A DNA stretch of 64,000 bases, from positions 1 through 64,000 of the forward strand of contig JAHBTB010000002.1 of assembly GCA_019638795.1 (NCBI GenBank), read 5' to 3'. Shown piece by piece: positions 23,123 to 31,888 of this stretch. The notes under the pieces were generated by a model. The model did no database searches and was not told where the DNA came from. It was given only the letters and a program-made list of their open reading frames with translations. Position 1 is the stretch's first letter. Each line of letters begins with the position of its first letter. The DNA comes from Fimbriimonadaceae bacterium (GTDB lineage Bacteria; Armatimonadota; Fimbriimonadia; Fimbriimonadales; Fimbriimonadaceae). The position numbers and the translations under genes are program-made.

Positions 23123-25453
23123 GTGGCCCCTTCCCGACGTGACTTCCTCAAGGCTGCTGCGGCGGTCGGTTCGTCCGCCTTTCTGAACGAGGCGATCACC
23201 GCCACGATCGTCCGGGCGGCAATGATCGACCCCGACCCGGGCACCACATTCCACGACGCCGAGCACATCGTGGTCCTCATGCAAGAGAACCGTTCGTTCG
23301 ACCACACCTTCGGCTGTCTTCGCGGCGTCCGCGGGTTCCGCGACCCGCGGCCGTTTGAACTTGTCAACGGACGAAGCGCCTGGTTCCAGACCGACGACGA
23401 CGGCACCGTCGTGCCGCCGTTCCGCCTGGAGATGGACAAAACCAACGTCACATGGATGGGCGGGACACCGCACTCATGGACTGACCAGATCGACGCCCGC
23501 CACGGCGGAAGGTATGACAAATGGCTCCAAGCCAAGCGTCGAGGTGACAAGTTCCCCATGACCATGGGCTACTTCAGCCGGGAAGACATCCCCTTCTACT
23601 ACGCGTTAGCCGACTGCTTCACCGTCTTTGACCAAGCGTTTTGCTCGTCGCTGACCGGCACGACGCCCAACCGCCTCTTCCTTTGGACTGGAACGATTCG
23701 CGAGGACGCCGACCACCCGGCCCGGGTCACAAATGGCGAGACCGACTATGGCTCAGAGGCCGCATGGAAAACCTTCCCCGAGCGGCTCCAGGAAGCCGGT
23801 GTCTCGTGGAAGGTCTATCAGAACGAAATCTCGATCAGCTCAGGACTGAACGGCGACGAAGACACGTGGCTGGCTAACTTCACCGACAACCCGTTGGAGT
23901 GGTTCCAGCAATACCGGGTCCGCTTCTCTCCTCGACGGCGTGAGTTTGTGAAGGGCGAGATCGCCCGGCTTGAGGCAGAAGCGGCCAAGGGTGGGGCTAC
24001 AAATGACGCCAAGTCCAAGCTCGCCGCGTTGCGGCTCGAGGCCGAAACCTACAGCGAGTCGGCGTGGGCCGCTCTCCCCGCGCATGACCGCGAGTTGCAT
24101 CGCCGGGCCTTCGCCGACAACGCTGCAGACCCTGACTTTCGCACCCTTGTCGACCACACCTATGACGACAACGGCACGAGCCGGACCATCAAAGTGCCGA
24201 AGGGCGACGTGTTGCACCAGTTCCGCCAAGACGTCATGTCGGGCGGACTGCCGGCGGTCTCGTGGCTTGTCGCCCCCGAACGGTTCTCAGACCACCCGGG
24301 GTCGGCATGGTTCGGCGCCTGGTATCTCAGTGAGGCGATGAACATCCTCACGAAGGACCCCGAGGTCTGGAAGAAGACTGTCTTCATCCTGTGCTATGAC
24401 GAGAACGACGGCCTTTTCGACCATGTGCCGCCGTTCATCGCCCCTCATCCGGGTCGGCCCGAGACCGGTAAGACTTCTCCAAACATTGACACTTCGGTCG
24501 ACGTCGCGGACACCCACAACCGAGACCACGCTATCGGCTTAGGATATCGATGCCCGCTCGTGGTCGCCTCACCATGGACCCGCGGCGGCGCGGTGAACTC
24601 TCAGGTCAGCGACCACACATCGATCATCAGGTTTATCGAGACATGGTTGGCGGGCAAGGGCAAGCAGGTGCACGAGTCCAACATCAGCACGTGGCGCCGG
24701 ACGGTCTGCGGTGACCTGACGTCGGCGTTTCAACGCTATGAGGGACAGAAGACCAAGCTGCCCGAGTTCCTCCAGCGTGACACCACCATCGAGCGGATCC
24801 ATAAGGCCAGCTTTCGCAAGGAGCCGGAGCCCGTCCGAGGCCTGTCGGAGCACGACGCCTTGGCGTCGAAAGTCGCGGCCGCCCAAGAACCAGGCGTCCG
24901 CCCCGCCTGCCCCCTGCCTTACGAACTTGAGGCCAGCGTCGTCGTCAAGGGCGGTGAGGCGCACATCAGTCTTCAGGCAGGGGACACGCGGCACGGCAAG
25001 AAGGCCGCCGGTGGGGCGTTCATGGCTTATTCCTATGCGCCGACCTTTGTCGCCCGCGCCTATGCCGTGACGCCCGGGGACACCGTCACCGACAAACTCC
25101 CCGTTGGTGACCGTGTCCACGTGAGGATCGACGGGCCAAACGGTTTCCTCCGCCAGGTCAAGTCGTCTGGCACGCCCCTGTTCGAGGCAAACGTCCGGTC
25201 CCTTGGTGGTGACGTCCAGCTGGAGATCCTTAACCCGTCCGGCGAATCGATCCAAGTGGTGGTCAAGGACCAAAGCTATGGCGAGAAGCTGCCGACGGTC
25301 AGAGTCCCCGCCCACGGCTCTCGCAAGGTCAGGGTTTCCACGGCCAAGTCGGCCCGGTGGTACGACGTGTCGGCGTCCGCAGGAGAGACCGCCTACCGCT
25401 TTGCCGGCCGGGTCGAGACGGGCGAATGGACCACGTCCGACCCGGCCATGTGA
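23123..25453 (+). CDS. Tat-exported phosphocholine-specific phospholipase C
   Basis: The GTG at 23123 gives 776 residues starting with a Tat signal, SRRDFLKAAAAVGSSAFL. The phosphoesterase domain (residues about 45-560) has EHIVVLMQENRSFDHTFG, SSLTGTTPNRLFLWTG, VFILCYDENDGLFDHVPPF, CPLVVASPWTRGGAVNSQVSDHTS and SIIRFIETW, all typical of the PlcN/AcpA superfamily. The C-terminal about 180 residues carry the two DUF756 beta domains found in phosphocholine-preferring phospholipases C. The enzyme should cleave phosphatidylcholine or sphingomyelin outside the cytoplasm. Its TATAAT is 6 nt upstream. It is convergent with the S10 peptidase, with only 3 bp between the stops. Confidence 0.85.
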   Translation: MAPSRRDFLKAAAAVGSSAFLNEAITATIVRAAMIDPDPGTTFHDAEHIVVLMQENRSFDHTFGCLRGVRGFRDPRPFELVNGRSAWFQTDDDGTVVPPFRLEMDKTNVTWMGGTPHSWTDQIDARHGGRYDKWLQAKRRGDKFPMTMGYFSREDIPFYYALADCFTVFDQAFCSSLTGTTPNRLFLWTGTIREDADHPARVTNGETDYGSEAAWKTFPERLQEAGVSWKVYQNEISISSGLNGDEDTWLANFTDNPLEWFQQYRVRFSPRRREFVKGEIARLEAEAAKGGATNDAKSKLAALRLEAETYSESAWAALPAHDRELHRRAFADNAADPDFRTLVDHTYDDNGTSRTIKVPKGDVLHQFRQDVMSGGLPAVSWLVAPERFSDHPGSAWFGAWYLSEAMNILTKDPEVWKKTVFILCYDENDGLFDHVPPFIAPHPGRPETGKTSPNIDTSVDVADTHNRDHAIGLGYRCPLVVASPWTRGGAVNSQVSDHTSIIRFIETWLAGKGKQVHESNISTWRRTVCGDLTSAFQRYEGQKTKLPEFLQRDTTIERIHKASFRKEPEPVRGLSEHDALASKVAAAQEPGVRPACPLPYELEASVVVKGGEAHISLQAGDTRHGKKAAGGAFMAYSYAPTFVARAYAVTPGDTVTDKLPVGDRVHVRIDGPNGFLRQVKSSGTPLFEANVRSLGGDVQLEILNPSGESIQVVVKDQSYGEKLPTVRVPAHGSRKVRVSTAKSARWYDVSASAGETAYRFAGRVETGEWTTSDPAM

Positions 25454-25456
25454 GGG

Positions 25457-26992
25457 CTACTTTTTCAGGCACATCTCCACGAACGCCTTGACGTCGTCGT
25501 GGAACTTGATCCGTGATGACTTTTCGATGTACATCATGTGACCGGCCGGGTAGTACTCGAACGAAAGACGTGCCCGGGTCGCCTTGTCCAATCCCATGTG
25601 GTTCACCGTGTAGACGGTCGCGTTGAGCGGGCAGGCGAGGTCGTAGTAGCCACAGCAGTAGAGGACACGGAGGTACGGGTTCCGCGCCAAGGCGGTGCGG
25701 AGTGCCGAAGCCGTCTCCGAATAGCCGCCCTCCGCTTCCTGCCAGGGCTGCACTGACCCTGAATTCAGGTAGGGGAACGGAGCCCGGACGCCCAGGTCAC
25801 GCTGAAGGTAGTCGTTGATCGTGCTGGTGAACGGCGGAGTCGTGGCGTTGTCGCTGGGGTCACCGGCGATACCCCGGTCACCGACGCCCAACTCCTCTTG
25901 GCCGACCAACCGCCCGTCATAGCGGCCGATCGTCAACCGCTGGTCGCGCAACAGCTCCCGGAAGAATTGGAACTCGCTGATCTTCAGGTTCGCCGCCAGG
26001 CAGTACGCCTTGCTGATTCCCAGGTACTCAGACAACTTGGCCGCGATATGGTCCTTCTCTTGGTCGCTCAGGCTGTCGCCGCGCTGAAGGGCGGGGGCGT
26101 ACTCCTTGTCGATCCATTCTTGGGACTCCTTGACGACGGCCTCGACCGACTTGAACCGGGGGTTGAGCTTGTGGTGGTACCAGGCGCACGCCGCCATGGA
26201 GGGCAGGAACCCGATGTACGTCGTGTCGTTCCCCCTCATGCCGTCCAGCGTCATGAAGTTGCTCGTGCCCGAGATGCTGACAAAGCCGTTGATGGCGATG
26301 CCCGACCGCAGAAGGCTGTTCGTGAGCCCCGAGCCACGGATACCGCCGTAGCTTTCGCCGGCGACGAAGAGCGGCGAGCGCCATCGCTGGTGTTTGTTCA
26401 GCCAGCCCTTGATGAAGTTGGTGAACGCGGCGATGTCTTGCTGGACGCCAAAGTACTTGCTTCCGTAGCTCGGGCTTGCCAACCGGCTGTACCCAGTCCC
26501 CGGGGCGTCGATGACCACGACGTCGGTGAAGTCCAGCCAAGACTCCATGTTGTCGACCGCTTCGTACGGCGGGGCGGGCAAGCTGCCGTCGTCGTTCATC
26601 GGGGCGCGTTTGGGACCGAGGGCGCCCATGTGGAGCCACAGGGTTGCGCTACCGGGACCGCCGTTGAAGGCGAAAGTGACCGGCCTTTTCGTGACGTCCG
26701 CACCGTCCTTCAGGTAGGCGACATAGAACATCTCGCACTCGGGCGGGGCCCCGTCGGGCCCAAGCGGGATCTGGGCCGCGACCGCCTTGTACTTCAGTGC
26801 GCCACTCGGGAGGTTGATGGTGTGGTCGGTCCGGGATTCCGGCAACGATGGCATGGGGTGGGTTGCCGCACCGGTCTGTTCAGGCTGGCCAAAGCGGCCT
26901 TGTCTCGCCTGCCCTCCCGGCGGCGGCCCCTGCTGGGCGGCCGGTGCGCCCAAAGCGGACGAAAGCATCACGCAGGCAAGGATCGTCGTCAT
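25457..26992 (-). CDS. Secreted S10-family serine carboxypeptidase-like protein
   Basis: The 511-residue product has a signal peptide (MTTILACVMLSSALGAPAAQ), then a Gly/Pro/Gln-rich linker to about residue 45. The alpha/beta-hydrolase domain shows FAFNGGPGSATLWLHMGALG as the oxyanion region, VVIDAPGTGYSR, and the nucleophile Ser214 in VAGESYGGIRG. The final segment has YYDLACPLNATVYTVNHMGL with the catalytic Asp and FEYYPAGHMMYIE with the catalytic His. This matches peptidase family S10, which removes C-terminal residues at acid pH. A TAGACT box is 8 nt before the ATG. Confidence 0.85.
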   Translation of the reverse strand: MTTILACVMLSSALGAPAAQQGPPPGGQARQGRFGQPEQTGAATHPMPSLPESRTDHTINLPSGALKYKAVAAQIPLGPDGAPPECEMFYVAYLKDGADVTKRPVTFAFNGGPGSATLWLHMGALGPKRAPMNDDGSLPAPPYEAVDNMESWLDFTDVVVIDAPGTGYSRLASPSYGSKYFGVQQDIAAFTNFIKGWLNKHQRWRSPLFVAGESYGGIRGSGLTNSLLRSGIAINGFVSISGTSNFMTLDGMRGNDTTYIGFLPSMAACAWYHHKLNPRFKSVEAVVKESQEWIDKEYAPALQRGDSLSDQEKDHIAAKLSEYLGISKAYCLAANLKISEFQFFRELLRDQRLTIGRYDGRLVGQEELGVGDRGIAGDPSDNATTPPFTSTINDYLQRDLGVRAPFPYLNSGSVQPWQEAEGGYSETASALRTALARNPYLRVLYCCGYYDLACPLNATVYTVNHMGLDKATRARLSFEYYPAGHMMYIEKSSRIKFHDDVKAFVEMCLKK

Positions 26993-27000
26993 GGCGGTCC

Positions 27001-27006
27001 AGTCTA
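27001..27006 (-). promoter_or_regulatory. -10 box of a likely leaderless S10 peptidase transcript
   Basis: TAGACT on the minus strand, 8 nt before the ATG at 26992, with no Shine-Dalgarno site. Confidence 0.5.
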
Positions 27007-27094
27007 TCCCAACGATGCCACTACATTTACATGGATGTCAAAGTCCTTGCGGCACCTTGACGGACTTACCGCGCCTTGTGAGATTTATGGGTTC

Positions 27095-27114
27095 TTCCCC
27101 GCAAACTTACGGGG
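27095..27114 (+). promoter_or_regulatory. Conserved motif upstream of the first PEP-CTERM gene
   Basis: TTCCCCGCAAACTTACGGGG, 61 bp before the ATG at 27176. It matches the element before the other PEP-CTERM gene (29698-29717) at 15 of 20 positions, and all five differences are transitions. A 9-bp tandem duplication GTTACGTCC follows at 27121-27138. Confidence 0.45.
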
Positions 27115-27163
27115 ATTAGCGTTACGTCCGTTACGTCCCCGCCCACGTGTTGAAGCAATGTCA

Positions 27164-27169
27164 TAGACT
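27164..27169 (+). promoter_or_regulatory. -10 box of a likely leaderless PEP-CTERM transcript
   Basis: TAGACT, exactly 6 nt before the ATG at 27176, with no Shine-Dalgarno site. Confidence 0.55.
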
Positions 27170-27175
27170 GACGAC

Positions 27176-28153
27176 ATGCGATTGATGATTTGCTCGGCCC
27201 TTGTAGTCTTACTGACCCAAGGGGCATTGGCCCAGTTCACTCTCTTCGCCGCGGAGACCAACTCCGGTTCCCTTGGCGGAGACACCGCTCACTACGGCGG
27301 CGTCCAGCAGTACGACTTTGCCTCGACGGGCGGCTCGTTTGTCGCCGGTGGGGGCTTGGCCGCCGCCGATCTGCACGACCCGGTCGGTCTCGTCGTCCGG
27401 AACAGCAAACTCTACGTCAGCAACCGCTGGGGCAACACCCAGGGCAAAGGGAGTGTCCAAGAATTCGACTTCGACTTTGGGACGAAGACCTTGTCCGGCG
27501 GTGCGACAGTCGCCGAGCAGACCACGGCGGCCAGCCAAGGGTTCCACGGGTTCCAGTTCGCCCCGAACGGCGACCTCTATGTCACCACGGTCTCCAACGG
27601 CACCCACCGTTACCGTGACACCGGTTCGGGCTACACGGAGATCGCCAGCGTCGCCAACGGCGCGGTCCGCGACGTGTGGATTTCGCCGGACGGCAAGAAG
27701 ATGATCACGTCGGGCGTCGGTAACGCCCTCCACATCACCGACATTGTCGGGGACGGGTTTGGCAACTCGACGGACTTCACCATGAGCCAAGCTGACGCGA
27801 CCCATCAGATGGCGTTCAGAGGCGGGTCGCTCTATGTCGCGAGCTTCAACAGCAGCAAGGTCATCAAGGTCGAACTCGACGCTGATTACAACCCCACGTC
27901 GAGCAGCGTTCTATTTGACGTCAGTGGCGCCGTCGGCATCACTTTCAGCCCCGATGGCGAGGAAATGTTCGTCTCCAGCCACACCGGCAACTTCATCCAG
28001 CGCTACTTGGACAACGGCGGCACCTGGACGGACAACGGCAAGTTCGACACCGGACACAACATGGGCTACTTGGCCGCTGTGCCCGAGCCCGCGAGCATGT
28101 GTGTCCTCGGCCTTGGTGCCTTGGCGCTCCTCCGCCGCCGCAAGAAAGCCTGA
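27176..28153 (+). CDS. PEP-CTERM-sorted beta-propeller-like surface protein
   Basis: The 325-residue product has a signal peptide (MRLMICSALVVLLTQGALA) and ends with a PEP-CTERM sorting signal: VPEPASMCVLGLGALALLRR followed by RKKA. An exosortase should cut at the PEP motif and release or anchor the protein at the surface. The body has repeated blade-like elements (DPVGLVVRNSKLYVSNRWG, GFQFAPNGDLYVTTVSNG, VWISPDGKKMITSGVGN, ITFSPDGEEMFVSSHTG), as in YVTN/SMP-30-like propellers. The ligand is unknown. No exosortase gene is in the window. Confidence 0.85.
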   Translation: MRLMICSALVVLLTQGALAQFTLFAAETNSGSLGGDTAHYGGVQQYDFASTGGSFVAGGGLAAADLHDPVGLVVRNSKLYVSNRWGNTQGKGSVQEFDFDFGTKTLSGGATVAEQTTAASQGFHGFQFAPNGDLYVTTVSNGTHRYRDTGSGYTEIASVANGAVRDVWISPDGKKMITSGVGNALHITDIVGDGFGNSTDFTMSQADATHQMAFRGGSLYVASFNSSKVIKVELDADYNPTSSSVLFDVSGAVGITFSPDGEEMFVSSHTGNFIQRYLDNGGTWTDNGKFDTGHNMGYLAAVPEPASMCVLGLGALALLRRRKKA

Positions 28154-28172
28154 ACTGGCATCCGCACCACCC

Positions 28173-28204
28173 CGGCGAGGGTCTCGGCTACGAGACCCTC
28201 GCCG
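28173..28204. terminator. Bidirectional hairpin terminator
   Basis: A perfect 14-bp stem CGGCGAGGGTCTCG / CGAGACCCTCGCCG with the tetraloop GCTA lies in the 54-bp gap between the convergent PEP-CTERM and APC permease genes. There is no T-tract on either side. Confidence 0.65.
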
Positions 28205-28207
28205 TCC

Positions 28208-29659
28208 CTATGCCGCGCGCCGACCGATCGTGAACGCGTAAACCGGGTACCCGAGGGCGACCAGACCCAAGGTGACCAAGGTGGCCCCCCTAGCCCCGGG
28301 GTCCAGCAACGAGTTGCCCAAGAGAAAGACGGTCGAGAGAATGAACAGGGCCGGCACCACGGGGAACCCGGGCGTCAGAGCGGCGGGCTCATAGACATGA
28401 GGCCGGGCCCCGGTCCCGGCGTCGTCACCAGCGTCGACCAAGGAGTCCGGTTCCGGCCCGGCCGAAGTGGGCAGACGTCGTCGCCGACGGCGGAACACGA
28501 ACACAGAACCCACCGCCAGAGCATAAAACGGGACGCTCGCGATGACGAAGGCGTCCGTCAGGGTCGAAAAGGTCTTTGACCCGGTGAACGCGGCCGCGAC
28601 GACAACGTACAGGACGCCAAGGCAAGCGACCAAGACGACCGCGGTGGTCGGCGTCTTGAACTTGGGATGGACGGTGGCCAATTGGGGGAAGATGAGCTTG
28701 TCCTCCGCCATGGCGAAGAACAGTCGAGGGCTCGTCAGCACCGACCCGTTGAGGGTGCCATAGGTGGACACCATGACGGTCGCCACAATGAAGGTGACCC
28801 CGCCCGCCCCGACCAGACGGCTCATGACGTCGGCCGCGACCAGGGGGCTCGCGGCGACCTCTTGCGCCGAAAAGACGGACAGGTAGGCGACATTGGCGAG
28901 GAGGTAGACCCCGATGACGGCGAGCGTCCCTAACAGGGTCGCCCGAGGCAGGTTCTTGCGCGGCTCCGTCATTTCCCCACCGACGTAGGTGCCGTCCGTC
29001 CAGCCGTCATACGCCCACAACGCCGAGACCAGGGCGAGGCCGAACAGGGACAGATTGAAACTGCCAGGCGGCACGGCGGGTGAGAAGTGGCCGCCCGTTT
29101 TGGGCAGGCCCACCGCAAAGGCCAGGACGACCAGGGCGAGCAGCCCGGCCGTCTTCGCCAGGGTCGTCAGATTCTGGACGCCCGTCCCCAACTTGACCCC
29201 GCGAATGTTCGCCGCGGCCACGCCAAGGATCGCGGCGACGGACAGGGCGGTGACCAACCCCACGAACGCCGGATGCTCTTTCTGCACGCCGAACAGCCTC
29301 AAGGCGTGCTCACCAAACACCACGGCGACCGCCCCGACCGACGAGGGCCGGATCAAGATGAGCTGCGCCCAGCCAAACAGGAACGCGGCCTGTCGCCCAA
29401 ACGCCTCGCGGATGTAGACGTACAAGCCGCCGGCATAGGGATAGGCGCTGCCCACCTCGGCCAAAGTCAAGGCCCCGCACAGGACAAAGAAGCCTCCGAC
29501 GACCCATACGAGGAGGAACGGAAGCGGGCCCGGGAGTTGCTCGGCGATGCCCGCCGGGCTCCTGAAGATCCCCGACCCGATCGTGCTCCCGACGACCACC
29601 GCGACCCCGCTGCCCAAGCCGATCTGACGGACAAGGTGCGCCCCCTGACCTTCTCGCAT
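28208..29659 (-). CDS. APC-family amino acid permease
   Basis: The 483-residue product has 12 or more membrane segments. The first, IGLGSGVAVVVGSTIGSGIF, carries the substrate-binding GSxIGSGIF motif of the APC superfamily, followed by RSPAGIAEQLPGP. AEVGSAYPYAGGLYVYIREAFG is also characteristic, as is the helix-6 region ALVSALWAYDGWTDGTYVGGEM. The organisation is like the LAT/serine-threonine exchanger group. The substrate is not determinable. The loop before the last two helices is long and acidic (PEPDSLVDAGDDAGTG). A TACCAT box is 6 nt before the ATG. Confidence 0.85.
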   Translation of the reverse strand: MREGQGAHLVRQIGLGSGVAVVVGSTIGSGIFRSPAGIAEQLPGPLPFLLVWVVGGFFVLCGALTLAEVGSAYPYAGGLYVYIREAFGRQAAFLFGWAQLILIRPSSVGAVAVVFGEHALRLFGVQKEHPAFVGLVTALSVAAILGVAAANIRGVKLGTGVQNLTTLAKTAGLLALVVLAFAVGLPKTGGHFSPAVPPGSFNLSLFGLALVSALWAYDGWTDGTYVGGEMTEPRKNLPRATLLGTLAVIGVYLLANVAYLSVFSAQEVAASPLVAADVMSRLVGAGGVTFIVATVMVSTYGTLNGSVLTSPRLFFAMAEDKLIFPQLATVHPKFKTPTTAVVLVACLGVLYVVVAAAFTGSKTFSTLTDAFVIASVPFYALAVGSVFVFRRRRRRLPTSAGPEPDSLVDAGDDAGTGARPHVYEPAALTPGFPVVPALFILSTVFLLGNSLLDPGARGATLVTLGLVALGYPVYAFTIGRRAA

Positions 29660-29665
29660 GGGCGC

Positions 29666-29671
29666 ATGGTA
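29666..29671 (-). promoter_or_regulatory. -10 box of a likely leaderless permease transcript
   Basis: TACCAT on the minus strand, exactly 6 nt before the ATG at 29659, with no Shine-Dalgarno site. Confidence 0.5.
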
Positions 29672-29697
29672 TCAGACAAGGTGCGGCCTCGAACGCC

Positions 29698-29717
29698 TTC
29701 CCCGTAAATCTACGAGA
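29698..29717 (+). promoter_or_regulatory. Conserved motif upstream of the second PEP-CTERM gene
   Basis: TTCCCCGTAAATCTACGAGA, 117 bp before the ATG at 29835. It is the counterpart of the element at 27095-27114. The inner CGTAAAtcTACG is a partial dyad. A small hairpin CCCTGC/GCAGGG follows near 29800-29818. Confidence 0.45.
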
Positions 29718-29834
29718 ATTGAACCTCCAACCGAGCCCCGCGCCATATTCGTCGCGGAAGGGTCGCAATCAACCCGGTGACTGTGCCAAGGTGAGACTTC
29801 CCTGCCAGAAATGCAGGGGATTGGAGCGTAAATA

Positions 29835-30599
29835 ATGAACAGAGGACTCTGGCTCGCGGGTGTGTCGCTCGTTTTCGCCTCCCCCGCCGCCGCACAGACG
29901 CTGATTTCCGATTTCGAATCCTTCACCGCCCCGACGGCAAACGGCACCGTGCTTTTCCGCGACCCCCGGTTCTCCGGCAGCACGTCAGGCAACCTTCTCA
30001 CCGACCCCAACCTCAGTCAAGTCGTCAAACCCGACGGAGGCGTCGGTGGCAACGTCACCAACGTTCTGAAGACCAACTTCCAGTTCATTGACGGTGAGGC
30101 CAGCCGCTGGTTGCGGCTGACCACCTTCAACGCCACCAACCTGAAGAACCCGACGGTCGACTTCACCCAGTGGCTCAAGTTCGACGTCTACACCACAAAG
30201 GACATCACCATCGCGATCGGCCTGCGTGAGACCAACACCACCGCCGCGATCGGCGAGAACGGCGGCACCAGTGGCTCGATCGAGTGGGTCTCCAACGACT
30301 CGCTTTCCGGCACGGGCGGCCCCGGCGGAGGCACGCTCATCACCGCAGGCTCGTGGTTCCACTACGCCATCGACTTGGCCGCGCCGCCCGTGGTGAAGGG
30401 CTTCACCGGAAACGGAGTCCTCGAATCAACGACGGGTAAGGGCGTCCTAGAGAACTTCGGCATCAAGCCGGTCGGCGGCGACGCCGGCCCGTACGAGGTC
30501 TATTTCGACAACATCCGCCAGGAAGCGGTCCCCGAGCCAGCCACCCTGGTTGTCCTTGGCCTTGGCGCCCTCGCCCTCCGTCGGCGACGGTCGCAGTAA
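29835..30599 (+). CDS. PEP-CTERM-sorted surface protein
   Basis: The 254-residue product has a signal peptide (MNRGLWLAGVSLVFASPAAAQ) and a terminal PEP-CTERM signal VPEPATLVVLGLGALALRRR. The middle is beta-rich and resembles a jelly-roll carbohydrate-binding type module (WLRLTTFNATNLKNPTVDFT, LKFDVYTTKDITIAIGLRET, HYAIDLAAPPVVKG, YEVYFDNIRQEAVPEP), but no family is certain. Unlike most core genes here the ATG is preceded by GGAG at 9 nt. It is divergent from the APC permease gene. Confidence 0.8.
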   Translation: MNRGLWLAGVSLVFASPAAAQTLISDFESFTAPTANGTVLFRDPRFSGSTSGNLLTDPNLSQVVKPDGGVGGNVTNVLKTNFQFIDGEASRWLRLTTFNATNLKNPTVDFTQWLKFDVYTTKDITIAIGLRETNTTAAIGENGGTSGSIEWVSNDSLSGTGGPGGGTLITAGSWFHYAIDLAAPPVVKGFTGNGVLESTTGKGVLENFGIKPVGGDAGPYEVYFDNIRQEAVPEPATLVVLGLGALALRRRRSQ

Positions 30600-30623
30600 G
30601 AGAAGAGGTTCTCGGGCCGGCCG

Positions 30624-31460
30624 TCACACGGGACAGTCGGCGGTCGGCCCGACGACCATGGGAAAGTGGCGGCAGTCCTCGAACCCGTGGGCAAGAAGCA
30701 ACTCGCGGAACGTGCGGAGGGACGACTCTAAGAACGACTCCGAACCGAAGTCCATTGTCTGGTTCAGGTAACTGTCCGCCACCTCCACCGTCCATCCGGC
30801 CCGGCCCGCCGCCCAAGCGAGAGCGGTCGCGGTCTTGGCGGTCCGCTCGGTCTGTGCCCCGCACCCGCTCTTGAGCCATCCCGCATGGAGGTGCGCGCCC
30901 AGTTCAGGGGTCAACCCCTCGCCACCTGCCCACACCGCCCAAACGAACGGCACCCCGGTCAGGTCTGTCCAGGCCTTGCCTAAGTCGAGGACATGGCACC
31001 CCGTGCCGTCGGCGGTCATGCCGAGGTCCCCGATCAGGACGCAGGCGTCGCATGCACCCAGCATCGTGGCCAAGTCTGGGGCCATCTCGACCGCTTCCGG
31101 CCTGACGCCGAACATTTCGCCGAGGACCACCATGGCCAAGCGGTTGCTCGTCATTGAGCTGGCGTCCCAGGCCAGCGTCCGGACCTGGTCGAACGGGACG
31201 CGGCTGAACAGACGGACACTCCGGACCGGGCCCCGAGTCGCGATCGCTGGGGCAAGAAGGACGCGGCGGCCCGGCTCGCGCAAAGCGTCGACGCTGCTGA
31301 CCAAGATCGCATCGGCCTCGCCCCGTTCCAGCAGGACTGGCAGCTTCGACGGCACGTCGTAGCGCACCTGGACCGGCGACTCCTCGCCTTGCGACTCGAA
31401 CCACCACACCAGCGGGGCGGCGTTCACATAGGGCACCGACGCGACCGTGAACCGGGGCAT
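30624..31460 (-). CDS. mqnA: Chorismate dehydratase MqnA (futalosine menaquinone pathway)
   Basis: The 278-residue product has the MqnA/periplasmic-binding-protein-like fold: VASVPYVNAAPLVWWFE at the N-terminus, VRYDVPSKLPVLLERGEADA, ILVSSVDAL, SVRLFSRVPFDQVRTLAWD, and SSMTSNRLAMVVLGEMFG, followed by CVLIGDLGM and TGVPFVWAVWA. MqnA converts chorismate to 3-enolpyruvylbenzoate, the first step of the futalosine route. This indicates that the organism makes menaquinone this way, and the quinone would feed the alternative complex III encoded just downstream. A TAGGAT box is 6 nt before the ATG. Confidence 0.85.
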   Translation of the reverse strand: MPRFTVASVPYVNAAPLVWWFESQGEESPVQVRYDVPSKLPVLLERGEADAILVSSVDALREPGRRVLLAPAIATRGPVRSVRLFSRVPFDQVRTLAWDASSMTSNRLAMVVLGEMFGVRPEAVEMAPDLATMLGACDACVLIGDLGMTADGTGCHVLDLGKAWTDLTGVPFVWAVWAGGEGLTPELGAHLHAGWLKSGCGAQTERTAKTATALAWAAGRAGWTVEVADSYLNQTMDFGSESFLESSLRTFRELLLAHGFEDCRHFPMVVGPTADCPV

Positions 31461-31466
31461 GCCTGC

Positions 31467-31472
31467 ATCCTA
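31467..31472 (-). promoter_or_regulatory. -10 box of a likely leaderless mqnA transcript
   Basis: TAGGAT on the minus strand, exactly 6 nt before the ATG at 31460, with no Shine-Dalgarno site. Confidence 0.55.
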
Positions 31473-31483
31473 CGCGGTCCCCG

Positions 31484-31888
31484 TCAGCCTCGTTCGGACT
31501 TCCGGACCACGAGCTTGAGCGCCGACCACGACTCATCGACGGCGCACACTTTGACGTCGACCCACCCCATGGGGAGCGCGACGTCGCGGACGGTCTGCTC
31601 CGTGATGTCGGTGGCCACCTTCGAGGTCCGCTTCGGCCAGCTCACCCACACGACGGCGAGGTCGCCGCCGACCCGCCGGGCGACGGCCAGGTCGCGTTCT
31701 AGGTCAGCCCGGGACGTGTGGAAGAGGTGGGCCCGCCGCGCTTGCGTCCCGTCCCAGACGGCCAGGGACACGTCTCCGCCGATAAGCGACAGGTAGTCGC
31801 CGTCAAAGTTAGTCACGACTAAGTCGCCTGGCTTCCATCCCAGTTTTTCGACCAATGGTTTGCCCGAGTAGCCGTGGGCGGTGCTCAC
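31484..31888 (-). CDS. DUF3052-like protein
   Basis: The 134-residue soluble protein resembles the DUF3052 family: GYSGKPLVEKLGWKPGDLVV at the start and VWVSWPKRTSKVATDITEQT, then VRDVALPMGWVDVKVCAVDE and SWSALKLVVRKSE at the end. The family function is unknown. The GTG at 31888 overlaps the stop of the upstream methyltransferase gene. A TACCAT box 6 nt before it lies inside the 3' end of that gene, so it may be both coupled and independently transcribed as a leaderless message. Confidence 0.75.
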   Translation of the reverse strand: MSTAHGYSGKPLVEKLGWKPGDLVVTNFDGDYLSLIGGDVSLAVWDGTQARRAHLFHTSRADLERDLAVARRVGGDLAVVWVSWPKRTSKVATDITEQTVRDVALPMGWVDVKVCAVDESWSALKLVVRKSERG

